Of a stretch of DNA of 64,000 nt, positions 51,872 to 59,269 are shown piece by piece; the first letter of the stretch is position 1, and every line of letters starts with the position of its first letter. The translations under genes were made by a program, and so were the position numbers. The stretch comes from 40CM-2-70-7 sp035631315 (GTDB lineage Bacteria > Gemmatimonadota > Gemmatimonadetes > Gemmatimonadales > GWC2-71-9): contig DASQIZ010000095.1 of NCBI GenBank assembly GCA_035631315.1, positions 62,001 to 126,000 on the forward strand. The letters run 5' to 3'. The notes beneath the pieces are model-generated. The model saw only the letters and a list, made by a program, of their open reading frames with translations. It ran no database searches and was not told the DNA's origin.

Positions 51872-52256
51872 ACCATGCTTTCGGACCGAGCGCGACCGGC
51901 GGTTCCGCTTCGCCGGTGCGTTCCGCTGTGGTCTGCATGACCTGCTGCAGTACCTCGTCGGGGGACAACCCGACCTCCTCGACCACCACCTTGGACTGCC
52001 CCCGCTCTTTGCCGCGGACGATGAGCATGTATTTGACGGTGAAAACCTGCAAGCGCCCTTCCGGGTGCCGTCGGGTGATCACCGCGGTGCCCCACTCCCG
52101 TCCTTCCCGCTTGATGGGCCGGAAGACGTGAATCGTCTCGATCTCGGCGGGCGGCACCTGGGCCGCCACGGCCGCCGCCGCCTTGGCCCAGCCGGGACCC
52201 TGCCCCGGCTCCGGCGTCAGCGCGCCAGCGGGGCCGGTGTCCGGGCCTGTTCCCAT
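51861..52256 (-). CDS. Conserved-looking protein of unknown function
   Basis: I do not recognise this 131-residue protein. It has a Gly/Pro/Ala-rich N-terminus and a mixed core (ETIHVFRPIKREGREWGTAV, RLQVFTVKYMLIVRGKE). No membrane segment or Cys motif is visible. It overlaps the ornithine cyclodeaminase gene by 40 bp and the Fur gene by 11 bp, and shows the codon use of its neighbours, which supports coding. The start may lie further downstream than the ATG used. Confidence 0.6.
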   Translation of the reverse strand: MGTGPDTGPAGALTPEPGQGPGWAKAAAAVAAQVPPAEIETIHVFRPIKREGREWGTAVITRRHPEGRLQVFTVKYMLIVRGKERGQSKVVVEEVGLSPDEVLQQVMQTTAERTGEAEPPVALGPKAWYEG

Positions 52257-53341
52257 CGCTCCACGTAAAACCGAAGTACGTGCATAAAGTCCTGGGCGTT
52301 TGTAACAACTCCGTACGCTTGATGCGTACCCCGGTCGCGCAGCTTGTTCACGACGAACTCGGTCTGGTCCACGCAGATGGTCGTGAGCGGCCTGACGCCG
52401 TCGGGCGTCGCCGCGTCCACGAACGCCGGGAGCATGTTGCCCACGGCGATGGCGTGCAGCGCGGTGGCGACTAAAATCGCGAACGTGGCCCTGCTCGTGA
52501 CATCCCGCATCGCGTCCTGCGCCGCCAGCGTGTCGCTCAGCACTTCGGGGAGCGGGCCGTCGTCGCGGATCGAGCCCGCGAGCACGAATGGGACCTTGTG
52601 CGTGACGAGCGCGTGCATGATGCCACCCTTCACCTGCCCCGAACGCACGGCCGCTTCGATCGACCCGGCCGAGCGGATCGCGTTGATGGCGCGCATGTGG
52701 AGGGCATGTCCGCCTTCGACACCTTCGCCACTCGACGACATCCCCAGCGTGGTTCCGAAGATCGCCGCTTCGAGATCGTGCACCGCGACGGCATTGCCGC
52801 CCAGCAGCGCGCCGGCGTAGCCGTTCTCGATGAACCAGATCATGTCTTCGCGCGCGCGGGCGTGAACCAGCGCGGGGCCGATCACCCAGACGATGTTCCC
52901 GCCCCGGGCCTTCTCTTCTCCCAGGAGCTGGGCGAGCACCGAATAATCGACGGGGCGCTCGCGAGACACTTCCGTCTGCATGAAGCGGAATTCGTTGGCG
53001 CTGTGCCGGCCGCCGAGGAATCCTTCGGTGTGGACGAAGATCCCTTCGCTTCCATCTTCGGCCGATCCAACCGCCACGAGCGTCCCGCGCTTGATCTTGC
53101 GGGGCTCGGTGGTCACCAGATCCCCCGTCGGATGCTGGACGATGACGCAGTCCATCCGCGGCAGGCGCGGACGACGCCAGGCGCCACCGGTTTTCACGTA
53201 GGTGGGCAGGTTCGACGTCGAAAAAAAGCCGTCGGGGAGAACCCCGTCGGCGGGAGCGGGCTGAAAGCGCGCCTCAGGTGCCCCCGAGAGGGGCGGCGCG
53301 TCAAAGTTGGGCGGTCGGTACTGAAAGCGTGGTCGGCTCAC
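52217..53341 (-). CDS. Ornithine cyclodeaminase-type enzyme (TIGR00300/ArgZ C-terminal family)
   Basis: The 374-residue protein matches the TIGR00300 family, which includes archaeal ornithine cyclodeaminase and the C-terminal part of cyanobacterial arginine dihydrolase AgrE/ArgZ. Seen in order: LPDGFFSTSNLPTYVKTGG, LGGNAVAVHDLEAAIFGTTL, HMRAINAIRSAGSIEAAV, FVLAGSIRDDGPLPEVLSDT and RGTHQAYGVVTNAQ. The usual extra N-terminal LOR/SDH segment of about 100 residues appears absent. Ornithine to proline plus ammonia is the predicted reaction. GTG at 53341 is assumed; there is no good ribosome site. Confidence 0.85.
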   Translation of the reverse strand: MSRPRFQYRPPNFDAPPLSGAPEARFQPAPADGVLPDGFFSTSNLPTYVKTGGAWRRPRLPRMDCVIVQHPTGDLVTTEPRKIKRGTLVAVGSAEDGSEGIFVHTEGFLGGRHSANEFRFMQTEVSRERPVDYSVLAQLLGEEKARGGNIVWVIGPALVHARAREDMIWFIENGYAGALLGGNAVAVHDLEAAIFGTTLGMSSSGEGVEGGHALHMRAINAIRSAGSIEAAVRSGQVKGGIMHALVTHKVPFVLAGSIRDDGPLPEVLSDTLAAQDAMRDVTSRATFAILVATALHAIAVGNMLPAFVDAATPDGVRPLTTICVDQTEFVVNKLRDRGTHQAYGVVTNAQDFMHVLRFYVERWEQARTPAPLAR

Positions 53342-53396
53342 AGGAGGGTCAAAATACCGGACTCGAAACACTCGACGCAACGGCCGCGCCGTCGAT

Positions 53397-53474
53397 CCCA
53401 GGCTGAAAGCCTGGGCCCGATACGACACGGCGCTTGAAGCGCGACGCCGTGTCGGGCCCACCCTTGAGGGTGGG
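53397..53474. repeat. REP-like cluster of three hairpins
   Basis: Three consecutive inverted repeats lie between priA and the next gene: CCCAGGC-TGAAA-GCCTGGG (53397-53415); GACACGGCG (53424-53432) pairing with CGCCGTGTC (53445-53453), flanked by GGGCCC on both sides and with an inner GCTTGAAGC; and CCCACCC-TTGA-GGGTGGG (53457-53474). The density and symmetry suggest a dispersed palindromic element rather than a simple terminator; no T-run follows. Confidence 0.75.
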
Positions 53475-53482
53475 GTCGGTGT

Positions 53483-55705
53483 CTATAGCAATGAAAGCGG
53501 GTCACGGTCGACGGTGACGCCATTCCGCCCACGCCAGGCCCGGACGAGCCTCCCCAACGGCGCCGGAGCCTCACTCTTCACGAGCACATGCCAGCGCCAG
53601 CGGCCCTGGAGGCGCGGAATGGGGCAGGGCGCTGGGCCCAGGACGCGCAAAGCGCCTTCCAGGTGCTCCCCGTTCACCCGGTGCAGCCAGCCGGCCAGCT
53701 TTTCGGCCGACTCCTGGGCCCTGGTTTCGGTTCCCGCTCCGACGACGAACCGGGCCAAGCCGCAGTGCGGCGGATAGACGGGATTGGGAGACGCCCGCAG
53801 GGGAAGCTCGATGTGCGCGAAGGCCTCCACCGAGTGCCGGGCGGCGGCGCGAATCGCGTGGTGCTCGGGCGCACGGGTCTGCACCAGCACCCGGCCCCCC
53901 GCAGGCCCCCGCCCCGCCCGGCCCGCCACCTGGGCGATGAGCTGGAAGGTCCGCTCCGCGGCGCGGAAATCGGGCAGATGGAGGGCGGTGTCCGCGTCGA
54001 CCACGCCGACCACCGTGACATCGGGGAAATCGAGCCCCTTCGCAATCATCTGCGTGCCGACCAGGATGTCGACTTCCTTCTTGGCTACGCGCTCGAGAAT
54101 CCGGTGATGCGCCCACTTGGAGCTCGTGGTGTCCAGATCCATCCGGGCGATCCGGGCGGCGGGATACCGCGTGGCCAGGAAACGCTCGACCTGCTGCGTG
54201 CCCAGCCCCTTCGTCCTCACGGACTCTCCCCCGCACTTCGCGCAGGCCGCCGGAATCCCTTCTGAATGATCGCAGTAATGACACTTGAGTCCGGCCGGCG
54301 TCTTGTGGACGGTCAGCGCGATGGAGCAGTTCGGACATTCGGGCACGTGTCCGCAATTCGGACACTGGAGATAGGTGGCGAATCCTCGCCGATTGAGCAG
54401 GAGGATCACCTGCTCTTTCCGCGCCAGTGCCCGGCGGACACTGTCATCCAGCACTTCACTCCACGGAACCCCGCCCGAATCATGAATACGTGGAGCCGTT
54501 CGGAGGTCGACGACCTCGACGGGCGGTAGTGGCCGGTCACCGATGCGCTGCGGCAGAGAGTGGGTCGCAATCTTTCCCGTTTCCGCCAGGTGCAGCGTCT
54601 CGAGCGACGGCGTGGCACTCCCGAGAATCAGCCGAGCGCCTTCGAGGCGGGCGCGCACCGCCGCCACATCGCGCGCGTGATACCTGGGCGCCGACCCCTG
54701 CTTGTAGCTCCCCTCATGCTCCTCGTCGATGACGATGGCACCGAGTTGCTGGACCGGGGCGAAGACAGCCGACCTCGGGCCCACGGCGACCCGTCGCTCC
54801 CCACGGTGGAGCGCCCGCCACGCGTCGGCGCGTTCTCCTTCGGAGAGTCCCGAGTGCAACACCGCCACCTGGTCACCGAACACGCCGCGGACTCTCGCGA
54901 CCGTCTGCGGCGTGAGCGCGATCTCGGGCACGAGGACGATGGCTCCGCGCCCGTGGGCGACGACATGACGCAGAACCTCGAGGTAGACGAGCGTCTTTCC
55001 AGACCCGGTGACGCCGTGAATGAGTGATGGCTTCCCGGCTGCTCCCCTCACGATCGCGTCGACCACGCGCCGTTGATCCGTGGTGAGCTCCGGAGGCGGG
55101 GCGACGGTGAGTCCGGCGAACGGATCTCGCGTTTCTTTCACCCGGTCGATTCGTGCCCAGCCACCCTTCACCAACCCGTCGATGGCGGACTTGGAGAAGC
55201 CCATCTGCTCGACCAGGTGCTTCACCGGCGCAGAGCCGCCGAGGCCCTCGACGGCTTCGTAAACGACGCGTCTCTTGGCCGCTCGCGCAAATGCCTGTTC
55301 GCGCTCGAGGAGGCTGGGTAGACGGCGCTCGAGACGCAGCACGGCCACCGACGCTTCCGCGGGACCAGCGGGTCGCCCGGCGGTCCAGAGAGCCCCGGGG
55401 AGCATGGCCCGCACGGTGAGTCCGAGGGGTGCGCCGTAGTGCCGGGAGATCCATTGCGCGAGCTCGAGCATCGCCCCCGACAGCACCGGCGCCTGGTCCG
55501 CGACCTGGGTGATCGGCTTCGCGGCAGCTTCAGGTGGAGGAACGTCGACGGCGGTCACGAGTCCGATCGCTCTGCGATTGCGGACCGGCACGACTACGCG
55601 GACTCCAGGAATGACCCCGGAAGCCAGGGCCTCTGGGACGGCGTAGGTGTAAGGAGTGGCGACTGGGAGTGGAAGGACGACCTGCGCGAACCGGGGGAGG
55701 CTCAC
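53483..55705 (-). CDS. priA: Primosomal protein N' (replication restart helicase PriA)
   Basis: PriA reloads the replisome at stalled forks. The 740-residue protein has the 3'-DNA-binding N-terminus (QVVLPLPVATPYTYAVPE), Walker A GVTGSGKTLVYLE, Walker B IVIDEEHEGSYKQ, helicase motif SATPSLET and an eight-cysteine zinc region (CPNCGHVPECPNCS, CHYCDHSEG, CAKCGG). GTG at 55705 overlaps the epimerase stop (GTGA). Confidence 0.97.
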   Translation of the reverse strand: MSLPRFAQVVLPLPVATPYTYAVPEALASGVIPGVRVVVPVRNRRAIGLVTAVDVPPPEAAAKPITQVADQAPVLSGAMLELAQWISRHYGAPLGLTVRAMLPGALWTAGRPAGPAEASVAVLRLERRLPSLLEREQAFARAAKRRVVYEAVEGLGGSAPVKHLVEQMGFSKSAIDGLVKGGWARIDRVKETRDPFAGLTVAPPPELTTDQRRVVDAIVRGAAGKPSLIHGVTGSGKTLVYLEVLRHVVAHGRGAIVLVPEIALTPQTVARVRGVFGDQVAVLHSGLSEGERADAWRALHRGERRVAVGPRSAVFAPVQQLGAIVIDEEHEGSYKQGSAPRYHARDVAAVRARLEGARLILGSATPSLETLHLAETGKIATHSLPQRIGDRPLPPVEVVDLRTAPRIHDSGGVPWSEVLDDSVRRALARKEQVILLLNRRGFATYLQCPNCGHVPECPNCSIALTVHKTPAGLKCHYCDHSEGIPAACAKCGGESVRTKGLGTQQVERFLATRYPAARIARMDLDTTSSKWAHHRILERVAKKEVDILVGTQMIAKGLDFPDVTVVGVVDADTALHLPDFRAAERTFQLIAQVAGRAGRGPAGGRVLVQTRAPEHHAIRAAARHSVEAFAHIELPLRASPNPVYPPHCGLARFVVGAGTETRAQESAEKLAGWLHRVNGEHLEGALRVLGPAPCPIPRLQGRWRWHVLVKSEAPAPLGRLVRAWRGRNGVTVDRDPLSLL

Positions 55706-56721
55706 CGCCGGGTGACGCCCAGTCCAGGTCCGTCGGGGATCTTGATCGCGGCGCCGCTGATCTCCGCACCGCAGTACGGATCGTTGACGGTGAGCGCGGC
55801 GCCATCGAGGTCGGCGGCATCCACGAGAGGCGTGAAGTGCGCAGCCGCGGTGATCCCGATCGACGTCTCGACCATGCACCCGACCATCACCAGCATCTTG
55901 TGGGCGCGCGCCGTCGCGATCATGCGGAGCGCTTCGCGGAGCGAGCCGCACTTCGCGAGCTTGATGTTGATGCCGTCGGCCGCCTGCGCGACGCGCGGGA
56001 TGTCGGTCGCGACGATGCAGCTCTCGTCGACCACTACCGGCAGAATCCCGGCTTTGCGGACGGCAGCGATCCCCTCGAGATCCTCAGGCGGCAGGGGCTG
56101 CTCGACGAATTCGACGCCGTACTCCTTCAGGATCGGGAGCATCTCCAGCGCCCGTTCTTTGCTCCACCCGGCATTCGCGTCCACGCGCAGCGGCTTGTCG
56201 GTGACGTCACGGATGGTCTTGAGAATCTCCTCGTCCCGATCAGTGCCGAGCTTGATCTTGAGAATCGAGTACCCGGCCGCCTCCTTCACCTTGGCCCGGG
56301 TCTTTTCCGGTGTGTCGATGCCGATGGTAAAGGAAGAGACGGGCGCTTTCTTCGGATCGAGCCCCCAGAGCTTGTAGAGGGGCACCCCCAGCCGCTTGCC
56401 GACCAGATCGTGCAGAGCTCCGGAGAGGGCGGCACGCGCCGCACCATTCTTCGGCACCACCTGCGCGAACTTTACCTCGGCCGCATCAAGATCGAAGGGG
56501 TCCTTCGGGAGGTAGGGCTCGAGAATCTTCAACTTCTCGAGAACCGTCTCCGCAGTCTCGCCGTAATAAGAGGAAGGAGAAGCCTCCCCCAACCCTTCCA
56601 GGCCGCCCCCATCCGTCAAACGGACACAGACCACGCGGTAATCCGACTGGCCACCGCGCGCGATGATGAACGGATGCCTGGTGGTGAGCGTGACGACTTC
56701 GGCAGTGAGCTTGAGGGTCAT
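55702..56721 (-). CDS. Dipeptide epimerase (enolase superfamily)
   Basis: The 339-residue protein belongs to the mandelate racemase/muconate lactonising group. It has ILKIKLGTD with the KxK base, the metal ligands in VDANAGW, FVEQPLPPED and VVDESC, and the opposite lysine in INIKLAKCGS. These fit L-Ala-D/L-Glu (dipeptide) epimerases, which recycle murein peptides and would complement anmK/murQ. Dipeptide specificity is inferred. Confidence 0.9.
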   Translation of the reverse strand: MTLKLTAEVVTLTTRHPFIIARGGQSDYRVVCVRLTDGGGLEGLGEASPSSYYGETAETVLEKLKILEPYLPKDPFDLDAAEVKFAQVVPKNGAARAALSGALHDLVGKRLGVPLYKLWGLDPKKAPVSSFTIGIDTPEKTRAKVKEAAGYSILKIKLGTDRDEEILKTIRDVTDKPLRVDANAGWSKERALEMLPILKEYGVEFVEQPLPPEDLEGIAAVRKAGILPVVVDESCIVATDIPRVAQAADGINIKLAKCGSLREALRMIATARAHKMLVMVGCMVETSIGITAAAHFTPLVDAADLDGAALTVNDPYCGAEISGAAIKIPDGPGLGVTRR

Positions 56722-56730
56722 GCGTGAAAG

Positions 56731-57636
56731 CTAAGCGAGAGCGGCCACGACGGCCTGCACACCGGCCGCGAGCAAATCGATGCGGTACCCACCTTCCAGG
56801 ACGGCCACCACGGGAGCCTTGCCCGCCTGCTCCCGGAATGCCGTTGTCCACCCCGCCATATCCTCCGGCTCGAGCGTGAAGCCACCGAGGGGGTCGCCAT
56901 CCAGCGAGTCGAATCCGGCGGAGATGAGCCAGAGATCGGGCGCCCAACCGTCGGTCGCCTGATCCACCGCGCTGAGCAAATCGCGCACATAGGTGGCACG
57001 CGGGAGCCCGGGATCGCGGGGAACATTGAAAACGTTCCCGACGCCCCGCTCGCGTGCCGCACCCGTTCCCGGATACCAGGGATACTGATGCATCGAGACA
57101 TACCTGATACTCGGATCCCGTTCGACGATGGCTTGTGTGCCATTCCCGTGATGGACATCCCAATCGATGATCAGCACCTGCTTCTTTCCCAGCGATTGCG
57201 CATGCCGGGCCGCCACGACGACGTTGTTCACGAAGCAGAATCCCATCGCGCGGTCGGCGAGCGCGTGATGCCCCGGTGGCCTCGTCGCCCCGAAGGCGGC
57301 CCCCGTTTCCAATCCGCGCGTGACCGCAGCGAGTGCAACCCCGGCCGAGGCCAGTACCGACTCCCAGCTTCGAGGGGCCAGGAAGGTGTCGGTATCGATC
57401 GGCCCGCCGCCCCGGGCATCAAGAGAGATCAAGCGGTCGACGTGCTCCGGCGTGTGCACGGCGAGCAACTGCTCCGCCGTGGCGGGCGTCGCCTGCTTGG
57501 CGTCGATCTTCGCAGCGAGCGTGGGGTCGCGCAGCGCGTCCAGCACCGCGACGATGCGGTCCGGGCGCTCGGGATGACCGGCACCGGGATTGTGAAGACG
57601 GGTGGCCGGGTGAAAGCTGACGGGGAGTTTGGACAC
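56731..57636 (-). CDS. Histone-deacetylase-like (class II) amidohydrolase
   Basis: The 301-residue protein has the arginase/deacetylase fold motifs of the HDAC family: ATRPPGHHA (His123, His124), MGFCFVNNVVVAA, IIDWDVHHGNGTQ (zinc Asp158, His residues), SAGFDSLDGDPLGG and LEGGY. Bacterial members deacetylate acetylpolyamines or acetyl-lysine. A polyamine link is suggested by the arginine decarboxylase/agmatinase genes 6 kb away but is unproven. GTG start; 5 bp from the small gene upstream. Confidence 0.93.
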   Translation of the reverse strand: MSKLPVSFHPATRLHNPGAGHPERPDRIVAVLDALRDPTLAAKIDAKQATPATAEQLLAVHTPEHVDRLISLDARGGGPIDTDTFLAPRSWESVLASAGVALAAVTRGLETGAAFGATRPPGHHALADRAMGFCFVNNVVVAARHAQSLGKKQVLIIDWDVHHGNGTQAIVERDPSIRYVSMHQYPWYPGTGAARERGVGNVFNVPRDPGLPRATYVRDLLSAVDQATDGWAPDLWLISAGFDSLDGDPLGGFTLEPEDMAGWTTAFREQAGKAPVVAVLEGGYRIDLLAAGVQAVVAALA

Positions 57637-57641
57637 GCGAC

Positions 57642-57911
57642 CTACGACGGGTGCCGGCGGATCAGCTCGCGCAGCTCCTCCACTTCATGACGCATTTCGT
57701 TTCGGGCGACCGTCAGCTCGGCGAGAATCCGGCGGTAGCGCAGCCACGCCATGAAGACCGCGACGGCCAGCAGGAAACAGAGAGCGCCGCCGATCCCGAG
57801 CGAAACCCGGTGGAATGCGATGGCGCCGTAGAAGAGCAGATAGGCGTCGAGGAGCAGGAATCCGACCGCCGCAAACGTCGCGATCCCGCCCCACCGCCCC
57901 GAACGGGTCAT
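57642..57911 (-). CDS. Small two-helix membrane protein
   Basis: The 89-residue protein has two hydrophobic segments (IATFAAVGFLLLDAYLLFYG and LGIGGALCFLLAVAVFMAWL) and a charged C-terminal coiled coil (RNEMRHEVEELRELIRR). Function unknown. It starts in an ATGA overlap with the stop of the ubiquitin-like gene and ends 5 bp before the HDAC-like gene, so it belongs to the same operon. Confidence 0.75.
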   Translation of the reverse strand: MTRSGRWGGIATFAAVGFLLLDAYLLFYGAIAFHRVSLGIGGALCFLLAVAVFMAWLRYRRILAELTVARNEMRHEVEELRELIRRHPS

Positions 57912-58177
57912 CGCACGGGCTGGCGCCGAGCTGGGAGGACGATGAACGGCGCGTTCGCGCCGGCACCCAGCGCGCCCATTGTCTGGGACTCATCGAGTAC
58001 CTCGGCCCCGCGGTACTTCACGACGTAGTCCGGCAGGGCGATGTCCCGCTTGCCCGTCGCCTCGGCCAGGGCGCGCTTCTTGACCTCGCCCACGCTCGTC
58101 CCCTGCTCCGCCGGCACCGACACCTGGTCCCACACCGGCGTCACCATCACCCGCACCGAGAACATGACGCCGCTCAT
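57908..58177 (-). CDS. Small protein with a ubiquitin-like beta-grasp pattern
   Basis: The 89-residue protein has a VRVMVTPVWDQVSVPAE beta-hairpin, a helix (TSVGEVKKRALAEATG), then YVVKYRGAEVLDESQTMGAL and GANAPFIVLPARR. This order resembles ubiquitin (hairpin, helix, FxGKxLxxxxTL, strand), but overall identity is low. The C-terminus is RRQPVR without a Gly-Gly, so classical conjugation is unlikely. It overlaps both neighbours by 4 bp (ATGA). Function unknown; the fold is an inference. Confidence 0.65.
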   Translation of the reverse strand: MSGVMFSVRVMVTPVWDQVSVPAEQGTSVGEVKKRALAEATGKRDIALPDYVVKYRGAEVLDESQTMGALGAGANAPFIVLPARRQPVR

Positions 58178-58449
58178 GCGACCACCACCGGACCCGAAAG
58201 CGGGAGCGTCGAGAGGAAGCGATCCAGGGCTTGATCGAAGAACAGGGTCGACGCGCGAACGGCCGAGCCACCATCGGCGGCAGCGGCGCGAATGACGATC
58301 TCCTCACCGCCCTGCCCGCGGAGCACGACGTATCCGGGCCCCTCTTTTTCCAGGAAGGCCGAGGAAGCAGGCACGCGGTCCGCGAAGAACCGCTTGGCAC
58401 GCGTGAGGATGTCTTCAGGTTGGAGGGCGACAGTCGTCGAGTGGACCAT
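58174..58449 (-). CDS. Small protein of unknown function upstream of the ubiquitin-like gene
   Basis: The 91-residue protein has an N-terminal helix (DILTRAKRFFADRVP), a strand pair (YVVLRGQGGEEIVIRAAA) and a second helix (TLFFDQALDRFLSTL), ending in hydrophobic GPVVVA. No motif is recognised. ATG at 58449 is chosen because coding quality drops upstream. It heads the small-gene trio and is divergent from the small heat-shock gene. Confidence 0.65.
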   Translation of the reverse strand: MVHSTTVALQPEDILTRAKRFFADRVPASSAFLEKEGPGYVVLRGQGGEEIVIRAAAADGGSAVRASTLFFDQALDRFLSTLPLSGPVVVA

Positions 58450-58512
58450 GGGCTCAAAGATACCCGGAGAGCGTCGTTCTGGCAGCGACCCCCCGTCAAC
58501 TTGATCAGGCCG

Positions 58513-58527
58513 TTGCCAAAACGGCAA
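58513..58527. promoter_or_regulatory. Inverted repeat upstream of the small heat-shock gene
   Basis: TTGCC-AAAAC-GGCAA is a short perfect inverted repeat about 85 bp before the ATG of the heat-shock gene and 64 bp before the divergent small gene. It does not match CIRCE. It may be a repressor site; this is a guess. Confidence 0.35.
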
Positions 58528-58611
58528 TTCGCTCACCGCAGCAAGGCGGCACGGCGGTTGCCTTCCCTCCCTGCCGGAAGAATCCAACACAAACAAAGAC
58601 AGGAGCAAACG

Positions 58612-58986
58612 ATGGTCACTTCCAATTATCTCGTGCTTTCGAACCGGCTCAACCGCCTGTTCAACGACGTCTGGGGCGATGCTTCGCTATCCGACAACGG
58701 CAACTCCGCCTGGTTCCCCGCGGTGAGCGTCACCGAGGAGAATGGTGACACCCGCATTTCCGCCGAGATTCCTGGCGTCAAGCCGGGAGACGTGAAGGTC
58801 TCCGTGGAGAGCTCGGTGCTGTCGATCGAGGGCCAGAAGGCGGGCGCCGCGTTCAAGCGGTCGTTCACGCTGTCGCCGACGGTGGACGCCGAAGGCATCA
58901 AGGCGAGCTACGAACATGGCGTGCTGACGGTGACGCTGCCCAAGGCCGAAAAGGCCAAGGCGCGGCAGATCCCGGTTACGGCGTAA
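58612..58986 (+). CDS. Small heat-shock protein (Hsp20/alpha-crystallin)
   Basis: This 124-residue ATP-independent holdase has the alpha-crystallin domain: FPAVSVTEENGDTRISAEIP, GVKPGDVKVSVESSVLSIEG, FKRSFTLSPTVDAEGIKASY and ENGV-type HGVLTVTLPKAE, then RQIPV. The C-terminal IxI/V motif is reduced to IPV. AGGAG lies six bases before the ATG at 58612. It is transcribed opposite to the surrounding genes and converges with the pseudo-receiver gene, overlapping by 11 bp. Confidence 0.95.
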   Translation: MVTSNYLVLSNRLNRLFNDVWGDASLSDNGNSAWFPAVSVTEENGDTRISAEIPGVKPGDVKVSVESSVLSIEGQKAGAAFKRSFTLSPTVDAEGIKASYEHGVLTVTLPKAEKAKARQIPVTA

Positions 58987-59269
58987 GCAGCGCTCGCAAG
59001 CGCAGTTCGACCTGGGAGTTGGGGACCGCTTCGGCCCCCAGCTCCCGGGCTTGTCTCAGCAATTCCGCTTGAACATGTGAGGTGAACGCGAGCACGGGCG
59101 TGCCGCGTTCGGTGAACGGCCGAATGGTTTCGAGATCGCCCAACTCGATGACGGCAAGGTCGCAGACCGCCGGATCGGTCGTTACGTGATCCCCGGCGGA
59201 CGCGATGATGGACCGCACCTTCGAGCGGAAGATCAGGTCCTTCGTGTCGATGAAGATCTGCCTAGGCAC
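58976..59269 (-). CDS. Pseudo-receiver-like small protein
   Basis: The 97-residue protein has the alternating strand/helix outline of response-regulator receivers: QIFIDTKDLIFRSKVRSII, DLAVIELGD, GTPVLAFTSHV and ELLRQARELGAEAV. At the phosphoacceptor position a Glu (residue 42) replaces Asp, and Asn84 replaces the conserved Lys, so it is probably not phosphorylated and may be locked on. It overlaps the glycyl-tRNA synthetase stop by 8 bp and starts with GTG. Confidence 0.65.
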   Translation of the reverse strand: MPRQIFIDTKDLIFRSKVRSIIASAGDHVTTDPAVCDLAVIELGDLETIRPFTERGTPVLAFTSHVQAELLRQARELGAEAVPNSQVELRLRALLTP

